The notes under the pieces were generated by a model that worked only from the letters and a program-made list of their open reading frames with translations, was not told the origin of the DNA and made no database searches. A stretch of DNA of 64,000 nucleotides from Paramecium sonneborni (Eukaryota > Ciliophora > Oligohymenophorea > Peniculida > Parameciidae): positions 280,508 through 344,507 of the forward strand of contig CAJJDN010000031.1 of the NCBI GenBank assembly GCA_905182985.1. Reading direction: 5' to 3'. The position numbers were made by a program, and so were the translations under genes. Positions 13,527 through 24,400 of the stretch are shown here, one piece after another (the first letter of the stretch is position 1; each line of letters starts with the position of its first letter).

Positions 13527-14230
13527 TCAACTCCTCATTAATCTATGTTATTCATCGAGTATATTTAAAACTGATGAGTAGAAGTTTTAATAAAAAAATT
13601 TTGGAATTTGATTTATATAAGAACATTTTTCTTGTTTTCTATTTATTGAAACTTTGATTGATTGTCTTTCCTAAAAAATTCCTATAGTTTTAGGATAAAT
13701 AATACTGAAATCATTAGTTAAGCTTTGTTATTCAATTATTGTGTTCATTTCTTCTGTAAAATTGTTTTCAGCCTACTAGTTTACTAGCAAGCTTAGAATT
13801 TGACATTTCTTATTTATCAACTATTCTTTAATCAGTTACTCTTTGAAATCTATGATATCACTATCTTCTTCATTTACAGTTTTAAAATCCTTGAATTCTT
13901 CTCCTAACCTAACAAAACTTTCATTTCTAGAAATAATTTTCATATATATACAAATCATCAACCACAAATAATAGGACTTGAGCAGTTATATTTAAAATTC
14001 TATCCCTTTTTTCTTTTTTGTAGACTCTGCCTTCCTTTTTATAAACTTAATATATAGCCTTTATTGTGGATTTGTTATGACCCGTAATCATAGAGACCTT
14101 TAAATGATAAAAATCATACATGAGAGGTAGAATACTTGTATTCCTCAATATATTGAATGATAAGTGCCCTCTCATTAGAATTAATGCTCTTGTATTTTGA
14201 TCTTTTGTTTTTCAACTTTTTAATTTTCAT
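13527..14230 (-). CDS. Small spliced protein with a Tc1/mariner-like helix-turn-helix
   Basis: Starting at 14230, the frame reads MKIKKLKNKRSKYKSINSNE, is interrupted by a 22-nt intron (14098-14119), resumes as VSMITGHNKSTIKAIYQVYK and KEGRVYKKEKRDRI, crosses a 25-nt intron (13927-13951) and continues to TGA at 13527-13529, giving about 218 aa. Both introns start GTAT and end AG, and both are required for continuity. The pattern 'V-x-x-x-T-x-x-x-K-S-T-I-x-x-I-Y-x-x-Y-K-K-E-G-R-V' resembles the N-terminal helix-turn-helix of Tc1/mariner/IS630 transposases. No DDE catalytic domain follows; the C-terminal half is acidic then unrecognised. It could be a domesticated transposase fragment or an ordinary DNA-binding protein. 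Confidence 0.6.
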
Positions 14231-14311
14231 GATAAATTAAATCACAAAAGTGAACCTCATTAACTTTTTTCAATGAGCGTTCTATAAAAGAGAAAAAAAC
14301 AAAGAACATTT

Positions 14312-14750
14312 TCATTTTATTTAAATACGATGACCAAATGAACAATATTTTTCAAAAGATACAATATACTTTTCATCTAAATTATAATAACATTCTGTAA
14401 ATAAATTTAATTTAATTAAAGTAGTAAATAATAATTTGAAAAATATACACCTTAAATAAAACAAAATAACCTTTTCTTAACTAAATTTATATTAGAATGA
14501 TAGATTATTAATCCATAGCTGGCTTTTTGTTTCTTCCAAATAAAAAATATTATATGATTAATGAGAAATGCAGTCATAAATTGAATCTTAGCCTAATTTT
14601 TTATCAATTTCTCTAAATTATAAATGCTACAGATTAATTACAACATATTGATCTTCAAAATTTAAATTAACAAATTTCTGATTAGCACTATAGAATTTTG
14701 CTTTAATATCAAAGCCAAATTTTAAATACTAAAAATCTATATATTTTACG
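14312..14750 (-). pseudogene. Coding-like remnant of unknown origin
   Basis: An open minus-strand frame of about 145 codons runs from just after a TGA near 14748 to TGA at 14312-14314. It includes QYLKFGFDIKAKFYSANQKF, EIDKKLGQDSIYDCISHQ and FEKYCSFGHRIQIK, which look like real protein. Upstream (to about 15060) further coding-like sequence lies in another phase (ETHLQIFKSQIILILEKI). The phase change coincides with a T5 run, so it is either decayed or affected by an indel. No start and no family recognised. Between here and 15276 no intact gene is seen. Confidence 0.4.
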
Positions 14751-15276
14751 TATCATCCTATTTACCAAGTTTAATTTAAGTATAAAGTCTTCATTCTTTA
14801 TTTAAATTTTTTCAAGAATCAAAATAATCTGAGATTTAAATATTTAAAGATGAGTTTCTGAGTTTCTTAAAATTTTTGATCTGTATTTCTTAAGGAATCA
14901 ATAAATTCAATTAATATTTTTGTTTAGATGGCTTCAGATAAACTGTAGTGCTTAAGCAAATGTATTTTAAATTGAATAAATAACTAATTTTTTGGTATTA
15001 TTAAATTAAAATAAGCAGCACATGATTTTAAAATAATTTTACTTTAAAGTTGATTTCTAGATGATTTTTGTTTAATTTTGACAAGAAGAGATGTTAAAAA
15101 ATATTATGTGAACATGAATAAAGATTTTAATTATTTAATCAGTTTTATCATAAAATCAATTTATTAATAATAAAAAGTAACATAATAAATTGAATTTCAT
15201 TATTGGAAGTTGCAATGAAAGGGAGAAAATTGATCTTTAACAACAATAAAATAAGCATGAATTATTATTTTTATAT

Positions 15277-16765
15277 TCATTCCATACCAAAAACACCTTC
15301 GAGATCATTAAGAACTATTGATCTCAAATATTTTCTCATCATTTCTTCGCTTGTATATTTAGGAAGTTCAAGTCTATTGAAACAAGTGTGAGCTATTGGA
15401 AAAGAGTTAGTATTTTTATAATCAATAGGAACTATTTAAAACTTTGAATACATTCCTCTATTTGACTCTAATTTACTAAAACCACTATAAAATTCAAAGA
15501 TAAATTAAATACTTAACTGGAATTCTATATGAACCAGTGCAATAATGTAAAAATTTTTTTAATTAATCTTAATCGAACTCAGACAATATTTTCCAAAACC
15601 ATTGAATTTATTGGGAATTCTCAGAATATGGTGTTTTGTATATCGTATGTTATTTCCACTCATCTAAATCAACAACCGAAACACCATAAAGTATCATTTC
15701 AAATTCTTCAGCTGTAAAAATATTCAGATATTATTTTGGAATGTATTTGTATAATGAATTTTAAATTTGAGAAAGCTATTCTTAAATCATTTTTTCACTA
15801 TAGTATTAAATGCTTAATTATTAAAATATTATTTTTACCTTAAGTCTACAAATTCTTATTTGTTTTAGTTAGTGACTAAAATATCAGCTCCATTTTATTT
15901 TAATTCAATTATTTCATCATCCTTACATAAGATAAAATATTATTATAATTCATCTTCATTAAATTAATTTTCAAGTAAATATTTCCAACTCAAAAATAGA
16001 CCTTTGTCATAATATTACATATCTTGAAATGAGATTTCTTAATCAAGTAATTTTTTAACTAAGGGTCTGTCAAATTCAACACAGATAGTCATTCTTTCAA
16101 AAAGTGCTTTTGCAATTGCTAAGCCAACTAAATCAAAATATGGACTTTGCTTAGCAATTTTATATGTAACATCATTAGTTTCAGTTAATGTAAAGATATC
16201 TTTGCACATTTCTTTAAAAATTAAAGTTAACCATTCTCTTAATAAGCCACCTGCATCTTAAACTTTATCGTTCTAAAATACTACTTTAACTTCTTTATAA
16301 AAATTAACACTTTTGGCTGAAAAGAGAGATGATTATAGTAATTCATTCATGTTGACACACAACTTATCAGATCCTAGTTACCAAGGAATACGATATTTTT
16401 CAAGTTAAAGATTAAACCACATTTATTTTTCAGGAAAAGACCTACTTTTAATTTCTTGAACACTTAAATTCTATATTTTTTTTAATAGAAAATGTTACTT
16501 AGATCTAACCTCCATTAACTTATGATTAAACTCTTTTCCATTGATTATTTTATTTCACCCATATGTAATTATCTCCTAATTAAACTTAAGGTTGAGGCAT
16601 TTGAAATCCAATATTATTTATTGGTTATTAATGTTATAAACAATGGTCAATATGACTATTAAGTACGATATATGTGGTAGAAGGCCCAAACTTACGATCA
16701 CAATTAGGGCATTTAGCTTCATGACCAATTTTTTAATGTTAATTATTTGAACTTCTGTTCCCCAT
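15277..16765 (-). CDS. HECT-type E3 ubiquitin ligase with N-terminal UBZ-like zinc finger
   Basis: Transfers ubiquitin from an E2 to its own Cys and then to substrate. The start at 16765 gives MGNRSSNNQHQKIGHEAK and then a Rad18-like UBZ finger (CPNCDRKFGPSTTYIVLNSH, then IDHCL). The HECT domain follows: DAGGLLREWLTLIFKEM in the N-lobe, TIYKTPYSENSQQIQWFW, CTGSYRIPVNGFSKL, and the catalytic loop FPIAHTCFNRLELPKYTS with the active-site Cys codon at 15382-15384. It ends EGVFGME then TGA. Several introns are needed, for example 41 nt near 15.80-15.84 kb and 28 nt near 15.5 kb. The splice between the finger and the HECT domain (near 16.54-16.58 kb) is uncertain. At about 450 aa it is small for the family. 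The p47-like gene follows 92 bases upstream on the same strand. Confidence 0.9.
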
Positions 16766-16857
16766 ATTAGAATTTATTATAATCAATTTAGGGAATAAAA
16801 ACTCATAAAAAATATGAAATAATTTATTATATATATATATATTTATGTTCTTAAAAT

Positions 16858-17702
16858 TCAAATAACTGTTTAAGTGATTTAGGAATCACATAAATCAGCT
16901 TCTTCTACTGTTTAATTCATATTTGAAATTGGTTTTGGAGGGAAGCCAGATATTAACTAAATTTATTTTTGAGGAGGTAAGTTCATCATTCTTAACAAAA
17001 ATAAAAAAAATACCTTAAAAGATGTTATTGAATGGCTGTGACTCTTGTTGTTGTATTGACTGTCAATGTTATTGTACTTCCAGTGGAGAGTCTCACCAAG
17101 ATATTTGTTGTAGGTTAATTAGGATTGATTTATATTTAACCTTACTTACTTAAATCTACTTTAACTTATTATTGTTATTAAACAAATTATTATTAGCCCA
17201 AACTTACTCCTGATCCACTAAATTCTACATATTTTGGAGGGGGAGGTGGTACAAATTTTTCTTATGTTCTATCTTCTAATTTAACACTCAATCCTTTATG
17301 ATATTTTTAACGTAAAGCTGTTGGCACATTACTTTCAATTAACATTATTTAAATACCCTTATTTTAATTCAGATATGAATTTTTTGTTTTCTGGATCATT
17401 GATATCTTTGAATTCACCATCATTAATTTAAAATCCATTATTCCATAAAGTAATTTTACACCATTCTTTTGGATCCTCATCAGTATCAGGCTTACTACCT
17501 CCTTGTTTTCTATATATATTTTATAGATATTATTACGCTTTATTTATTAATTCATCATAACCATCAGGATTTTCGACTGATAATCCACTATAATATTTCA
17601 TTTATATTTATACCTCTTTTCTCCTCCTGCATAAGAATTACTTGTTTTCTTTTATTTCTCTTCCTTATCACCTTTCTTTAAATCGTCTAAAGTTTTAAAC
17701 AT
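16858..17702 (-). CDS. p47/Shp1-like Cdc48 adaptor (SEP and UBX domains)
   Basis: Adaptor linking the p97/Cdc48 segregase to substrates. MFKTLDDLKKGDKEEKQKK is followed by the SEP domain (ITLWNNGFQINDGEFKDIND, then the kG-x-VP-x-x-LR element NVPTALRQKYHKG), a Pro-rich stretch (EKFVPPPPPKYVEFSGSG) and a UBX domain (TNILVRLSTGSTITLTVNTT ... LISGFPPKPISNMNQTVEEA). Frame continuity needs introns of 26 nt (after GGEK), 25 nt (before NVPTAL) and 23 nt (before MMNLPPQ). The N-terminal UBA-like domain of animal p47 is missing, which makes it a short form. It lies between a HECT ligase and an importin-alpha-like gene, all on the minus strand with tight spacing. Confidence 0.88.
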
Positions 17703-17735
17703 ACCAAAATTTTTAAATTAAAAAATAATAATTAT

Positions 17736-19064
17736 TCAATCATAACATAAAAGTAACTATTTTGCTAAACTCGATAGACCTTCATTTTAAGACATAAACA
17801 AAAATTCTATCTGATTATAAAATAGATTTGTTACTTTATTTTTATTTTTAGCAAATATATTTTAGTACATATCATCTCTTATCGTATCTCCAAATTCTAA
17901 CATTCTTTTAACATATTTTAAAATAGCGATTGATTTATTTGCATCATCGACATTCAAATTAAGTAATTAAGAGGAATAAAAGTTTTCATTTAAAAGTTAT
18001 GGATAATCATTCAAAAATTTATCATCTTAAATTAGAAATTCCAAGACATTTAAGGATAATTCAGTATATTCAGTATCTAAAGAAATTTGAATTATAAAAT
18101 TTAAGATATCTTTCTAACAAACATAAAATTAGATATCTTCCCATTCAACTACATTATAAAATAAAGTTAATAAAGATTTAATGCAATTTGGATTATTAGA
18201 TGTCAAAAATAAATTAAAAATAAAATTATTGATTTCTTATTATTCAAATATTTGATATAATAGATGGGAATCCTTTATTTCTTATAAAATCCTCAAAATT
18301 ATAGCGGTTAAATTGTCTTAATTTTTTAGCAAATATTTAATTGAATAAAGAACCAAATGATGATCGCTAGATTCCATTCTTGAAATTAGAATATATGCAC
18401 ATTAAAATGCAATATATTAAGGCATCAATTAACATAAGGTTTCTACTAGATATTTACTCAATATTGATTTAAATTCAACAATTTTAACACAAATATGCAC
18501 TAATAATTTATTATAGGTTTCTTCTTAAATCAAGTTAACATTTTTATTAAGGATAAGCAATAATTCATCATCTTTCATTAAATATTCGAAAACATCAATA
18601 TCATAATCAGCCAGCAAATTTTGAATGATTTCAAGAACATATTCAATATAAATAGGATTTTTAATATCAACATAAAGTATTTTTAAAAAATCGAAATTAG
18701 TATCGAATAGAAATCTAGCTCCAATTTTATCTCCAAATGTAAGATTGCAAAGAATCCAATAAATGGTGATTCGATAGTTTTATTGAAAATTCAATTCAAA
18801 TTAAACGAGTAATTCATTCATGAGATCTTAATCTACTAAGTAATTATAATATTTAATCATAGCCTTTTGAAAATCGTTTTCAATATTTTCTTGAATGGCA
18901 ATCATTTATTTTTTGATAATTTTAAGTTTATCATTCAAATCATGATCTTCTTATTCTGGGATAATAATTCTCTTTTTTTTGAGCTATAATTCAATAAACT
19001 CTTTTCGAATGACAGTTCTAAATTTTTCCCTTTTAAGATTCAAAATTGATGTAGATTGATCCAT
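17736..19064 (-). CDS. Importin-alpha-like armadillo-repeat protein
   Basis: Nuclear-import receptor type protein of 442 aa in one uninterrupted frame. The N-terminus carries an importin-beta-binding-like basic segment (NLKREKFRTVIRKEFIELQL then KKKRIII). Helical repeats follow, with armadillo-like units such as YRITIYWILCNLTFGDKIGA and NNPNCIKSLLTLFYNVVEWE. The classic WxxxN array for NLS binding is only partly visible, so cargo specificity is uncertain and it may be a divergent paralogue. The start at 19064 is the first ATG; the stop is TGA at 17736. It ends 33 bases before the p47-like gene begins. Confidence 0.7.
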
Positions 19065-19099
19065 TATTAATATAATTGTTTTTATTTGGTATTATTATA

Positions 19100-20161
19100 T
19101 CAAATTTAGATGGCTTATTTTTGGAACAAATTTTAAGCCTTGTTGACATCTCCAACAGTGAATAAGTTTTAAAGGTTGCTTACATCAACAGTCTAGAATG
19201 ATATAATAAGATTATCATAATACTTATTGTTATTCACTGAGAACTGAATCATCTACTACAAGACTATAATTATCGTAATATTTAAGAATGTTTTAGACTT
19301 TATTAAGTTTATCTGCTCCAGTTAAAACAGTATTATATCCTTTTTCTAAACCTCCAACAACTATAAAATTAGAGATTCATAGATTTACCTATGCTAAAGT
19401 TGGTTACAGTTTATGGATCTCCTGATATAATAACATGTTTAGATGTCTATACTTTTTCACTCAATTTTATTAAGTCTTAATAAGTGTAGGTTTATAGTTA
19501 TCCATTTTAAACTCTAGCAGTCACTGGCCCTGTAACATTTGGGAGAGTGAGTCGATTGAAGTTCCTGGAGGCATAGACTAATGATTCCTAGTGGCTTCAA
19601 TAGTTTAATACTCTGAATTTATAGGTACCTGGATAAGAGTAAAATCCAGTATGAATTAACCATTTCAAATTAGCGAATTTACTACTCTTCAGACTTTCTC
19701 CTGATTAAGCTTTAGACAAATTAATATTAATAAATACTCTAAGCTGTTTCTGGTACTAAAGTCTTAAGAATTTCAATAAATTTGGTTTCTCCAATCAGTT
19801 GATTAGGTGAAAATACAATTCCTTTAGGATTGACTAAACTTATAGTCTTTTCAATTTCATTTGGATCATTGGATCTAAATGGTACTGTAATTACTCCTGC
19901 TTTAGCTGCTCCAGCAAATGTAGTAGCAGCTTCACTTGTATTAGATCTACCAAGCATGAGTAATAACTTATCTCCTTGTTTCCAACCTTATTCAATCAAT
20001 CCATATGCTAATGCATTTGAATGTGTCTCTCAATAATTATTATTCTATACATCAAATTCACCAAATGTCCAAGTTAGATTCTAATTCTCAAATCTGAATC
20101 CATTTTTTAATGGATTTTATTTTACTGAGGTTGAGAATCCCTGATATATAAATCGTAGCAT
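19100..20161 (-). CDS. Short AMP-binding enzyme (acyl-CoA synthetase-like), lacking the core P-loop
   Basis: Resembles the N-terminal part of AMP-dependent synthetases: MLRFIYQGFSTSVKQNPLKN, TFGEFDVQNNNYQETHSNAL, then GDKLLLMLGRSNTSEAATTF and AGAAKAGVITVPFRSNDP, typical of the 'activity too advanced for single entity' fold start. Four introns (25-31 nt) restore continuity, including those joining VPETAQ to TQSGESLKSS and TYKFR to ESLVYASRNF. The C-terminal half (THVIISGDP-like segment KHVIISGDPQTVTNFS, VLTGADKLNKVQNILK) is family-specific. I find no TSG-T-G-x-PKG motif and no C-terminal lid, so the adenylation activity is doubtful. Length is about 316 aa against 550-650 for the family. Confidence 0.6.
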
Positions 20162-20197
20162 TTTTAATAAATAATTTAAATATAAATATAAAAATAA
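20162..20197. promoter_or_regulatory. 36-bp divergent intergenic region
   Basis: Only 36 bases separate the start codons of the AMP-binding-like gene (minus) and the PP2C gene (plus). The stretch is nearly pure A/T. It must hold both 5' leaders and the core promoter elements, or these lie inside the coding sequences. Confidence 0.5.
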
Positions 20198-21325
20198 ATG
20201 TTTCTTCTTAATTGGTTTGGAGGTAATAGCAATTAAAGTGGTAAAAATAAGAAAAAGAAGAAGAAGTAAAATGTTGTATAAAATCTCAATAAAACTTTGA
20301 TCAATCCTATGAAAGAAATTAAATTATTTGGTCATTCTAAAATGGGATATGGTCCTAAAAAAACTGAATGTTAAGATTCCTATTGTACAATGGAGAGATT
20401 TACTGAAGATTGTTATTTTTATGCAGGTTAATTTAAATTTATATATTAAGTGTATGATGGTCATGGTTCTTCCGGTAAAGAAGCATCATAAGCAGCAAAT
20501 GATTATATTTAAACATTTTTAGAGAAAAATCCAAAGAGAATTAAAGCATTATAGAATGATAAATAAAGAGAAAGCTTTTTAAAAAGTGCTTTTAAAAATG
20601 CAGAAGCAAAACTGAGATCATCTGGTATAGATTATAGTAATTCTGGAACATGTGCAATATCTATATTTGTTGTTAAGAACATGTGTTATATAGCAAATTT
20701 GGGTGATTCAAGAGCCGTACTATTTAGATAAACTGCAAAAGAGAAATTAGCCATTGAATTATCATACGATCATAAACCAACTAGACCAGATGAGAAAGAA
20801 AGAATAATAAGATGTGGTGGTAAGATAGAAAGATTGATACATGACGGTTAACCAGTTGGACCATATCGTATTTGGGCAGATGATGAAGGACCAGGAATTG
20901 CAATGACTAGAACGTATTAAAATTAAAAATTATAAATAAAGATTAGGAGATTTGTAAGCTAAGAAAATAGGTTTGATTTCAGAACCTGAAGTATAACATA
21001 TAGAATTAACCAAATAAGATAAATTCATGGTTATTGGATCAGATGGAGTATGGGATGTGATGAGCAGTGCTGAAGTCTGTGGGTTTGTATTGAAACATGA
21101 ACCAAAAGAAAGTGCAGCTGAAGCATTGGTAGTTCTTTAGAATTTAAATAGGTTACTGAATGTAGATCTAGATGGGATGAAATGAATAAATAAAAGAAAA
21201 CCAATTCCAAAATTGGAGATTTACCATATCTTAAATTTGGTTGTGATGACATTACTGCTGTTATTGCTTATTTCACATTTATTGATGAATTAGAAGACAA
21301 CTACTTCTAATAATAGAGATATTGA
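20198..21325 (+). CDS. PP2C-family (PPM) protein serine/threonine phosphatase
   Basis: Metal-dependent phosphatase. Following a Lys-rich N-terminus (KNKKKKKKQNVV), the catalytic domain shows KKTECQDSYCTMERF, VYDGHGSSGKEAS (metal-binding DGHG), NSGTCAISIFV, IANLGDSRAVLF, a family-typical GPYRIWADDEGPGIAMTRT, VIGSDGVWDVMSS and the last Asp in GCDDITAVIAYF. All the metal-ligand Asp motifs are present. Three introns are inferred: 24 nt before VYDGHG, 28 nt after MTRT and 23 nt before VTECRSRW. Length is about 345 aa. It stands head to head with the AMP-binding-like gene and tail to tail with the giant ubiquitin gene (56 bases apart). Confidence 0.93.
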
Positions 21326-21381
21326 ATCATAAATATAACAAAATAATATTTTATGATTTATATTGTGTTAAAATATCTGTA

Positions 21382-24300
21382 TCATTTTAAAACCAATCTG
21401 ACTTAAGGTATTCCCTTTATAATTTCTTAACTCTATATGTTTAATGTAAAATTGATAGTCAAATCAACATATTTCTAATTATTAATAATATTCATACTTA
21501 TATTTCTAATAGTTTTATTATTGGCTAATCCAAAAAGTGTTTCTTTTCTTCTGGCTTTTTTGCATACATGATATCCATGTATACTGGTTAAGCCTTCAAA
21601 AAAACATCTCTAGGATGAAGATCATATTATTAATTCAAAATTTCAAACAACTATCCAAAAGTAGTCTATTTTGAAATTTCATGAGTCCATATATCCCATA
21701 ACGTTACAGTCACTTTTTCATTGATTTTCTTCTTTGGTACCAACCCTGGTTCAGTAAGTTTCACAAATGGAATGGCAAGATTTACAAATGCATTTTTCAT
21801 ATTAGAAATTTAAACATTTTTAAGAGTCTTTATTAATTCTATTGTTTATAAACCTGCAACAACAGCAGTTGTAGTAGCTAATGCAGGTACAATACGTCCA
21901 GCTTTTATTTTTACTGTTAACCAATCCATTGATTCTAATTTATAATTTGCTGCTCTTAAATTGCCAAAAGAATGAATGAAATCTATATGTCCATTTTGAT
22001 CATTATCTTTTTCGAATTCATCTGATAGTAAAGTAATTGGCAATAATTATCTAAATTATTTAAATAATAGTTGGGTTTCTTCTTAAGTACTTTAGTTTTG
22101 ATTAGATTCATTTTCTTCTGTTTCTTCTTTTTACCCTTGCTCTTTAACTTTATCAGAGATAGACTAAAAATATAAATAAATAAAATATAAGTACCTTCTT
22201 TTTTTCTTCACTCGGTTACCATTCAAGGAAATTGATTAGATTAGCTTATTATGCTACTTATTATCTAAAAGTTTTAGTTCTCCAATCTTTGTCAGTTTAA
22301 AGACCAAACATTTTGGCTCTGAGAAAAGCAAAGGTGGATACAAATTATTGATGAATTTCATTGTCAGGATCAAATTAAATAGGTTTAGGAGGACGTTTAG
22401 GCATAGTCCAAAATAGATTACCATCTTTAGTTTTAGCATCTTCTGGATAAGTATACATAAGTTATTTGATATCATTGACAAAATATTTCTAGAATTTACC
22501 TCTTGCCCATTTTATGCAATCTTAAAAGGAAATTGGTTTATTTTTGAATAATTTAATACTTTCTCTTAAAGGTTTATTATCTTCTAAGCTAGGAATGTAA
22601 TCATCAGCCATCATTTTTATTATTTGTTTGGGCCTTGCTGAAAAATGTTTACCAAATTTATCTCTTGCAAATTCTACACAATGAAAAGTTTCTTCTGGGA
22701 ACATTTTTAATGTACAATATGGAATTTCTCCCTCTTCTACAGGATCATTAGAACTACCATAAGATTCAGTTTAAAATGGAATGATACATTATACATGACC
22801 TTTTGGTCCAAGAGTACCAGATTCTAAAAGAGGTTTTCTAGCATTTACACATCTTTTATCAACATATCTTCTAGCAGCAACATTATCAAGTGCATTAGCA
22901 ATTATATCTTAATCCTCAAAGAATTGATCTGTGTATATGTGTTCAGTTGAATCATGAACTTTATCAAGTCTTGCTATTATGTGATCTCTTAAAAATGGAT
23001 TCATTTAAATTACAGCAGCAGCAGCTGTCTAAGATTTTGGTTTTCTAAGATGTTTTTCTCTGAATAAGAATTATCTATTTAAGTTGCTCACTTCAATATG
23101 ATCAGGATCTGTAATTGTAAGACAACCTTTTACTCCTAAATTAAGCATAGCAAAATTTTTAAGTAATTCACAACCTATTGCACCACATCCAACCATAAAT
23201 ACTTTAGATTTCTCTAATTTTTCAGAAATCTCAATTCCTAAGAATCTACTTAATGATCTTTCATTTGTTTTAACATCTTTAGGTATCTCTTTTTATAATA
23301 CTTCAGTGCAATCAACATAAAAGAGTTACTAAACTGGAGTAAATTTGTTTGTTATTCCCTTTATAGCTTCTTAAGAAACAAATCCTCCTAAATAAGCAGA
23401 CAAAGGAGAAAATTCTCCCAAAGTTGAATAATGTTTGAATAAGGATTCAAAATTCTAATCTTTGATTTCTTTATTATTATAAAGATTATGTAATTATTCA
23501 GTATTTTGTAATTTAATGAAATCATATTCTGACATATTGGGATCATAAATTGGTTTATCAATAAATTCTTGATTATAAGGCATGAAAGATAATTCTATAG
23601 GTACTTTAACTAATTTAATAGTTCCATTACGAATATATTTGGAGTATCCATTTAATTGTATTTCTAATACTGATTTATTGATAACTTAAACTTTCTATAA
23701 GGTTTTATTAATAGAATTTCCATTTGAATCAATCATTCCTTCTATGTTATCAATCATAACTACATCATTATCTTAAAACTCATGTTTTCCAGTAATTTCA
23801 AAATGCATTTTATTATCTCCTTTATCAATAACTGATTTTATGATATAATCAACTGTTTGTTCACCATTTTTATCTTCAACAATGAATGATTAACCAAAAT
23901 CATTAAAAACTCTTCCAAAAACTCCATCAACAGAACTAATAATTAATTTAACCTTGTGTTAACGACATAAAAATGATAATTTGAATAATATATCATTTGG
24001 ATATGAAGCACAAACAACAATAATATTATATTTTGTGAGATCAATATTAAGTAATTCTCCTGTTTCATAATTTACTCTAACATATGAATTGAGCTGTTGT
24101 AATTTTTCCCAACTTACTTCAGCTCTATTTTTACCAATATCTTTTTCTTCAATAAAAAACTATCCATTAAGATCATAAATAGAACATTTTGATTCATCAT
24201 GAATAGTTAACATTTTAACTCCAGATAAAACAATATTTTTTGCTACTTCAATACCTAAAGCACCAATCCCTGATATTAATACACAGCTATTTGCTTGTTT

Positions 24301-24400
24301 TTTAACTGCATCCATTCCCATTGCTCCTATGTATCTACTCCATCTATCTAAAACATTTTCATCATTAGCTTCAAATTCCTTCTATTATATCTTTGTATAT
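21382..24400 (-). other. E1 ubiquitin-activating module within the giant protein
   Basis: Contains both ThiF-type repeats: [20 protein letters not shown] with [18 protein letters not shown], then [20 protein letters not shown], followed by the adenylation loop [20 protein letters not shown]. The catalytic-Cys region reads [16 protein letters not shown] (codons near 22.72 kb), matching the PICTLKNFP motif of UBA1. The C-terminal ubiquitin-fold domain is present ([20 protein letters not shown]), and after a 23-nt intron (21475-21497) it ends [18 protein letters not shown], as UBA1 does. It is therefore a complete, apparently active UBA1-type enzyme. Confidence 0.92.
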
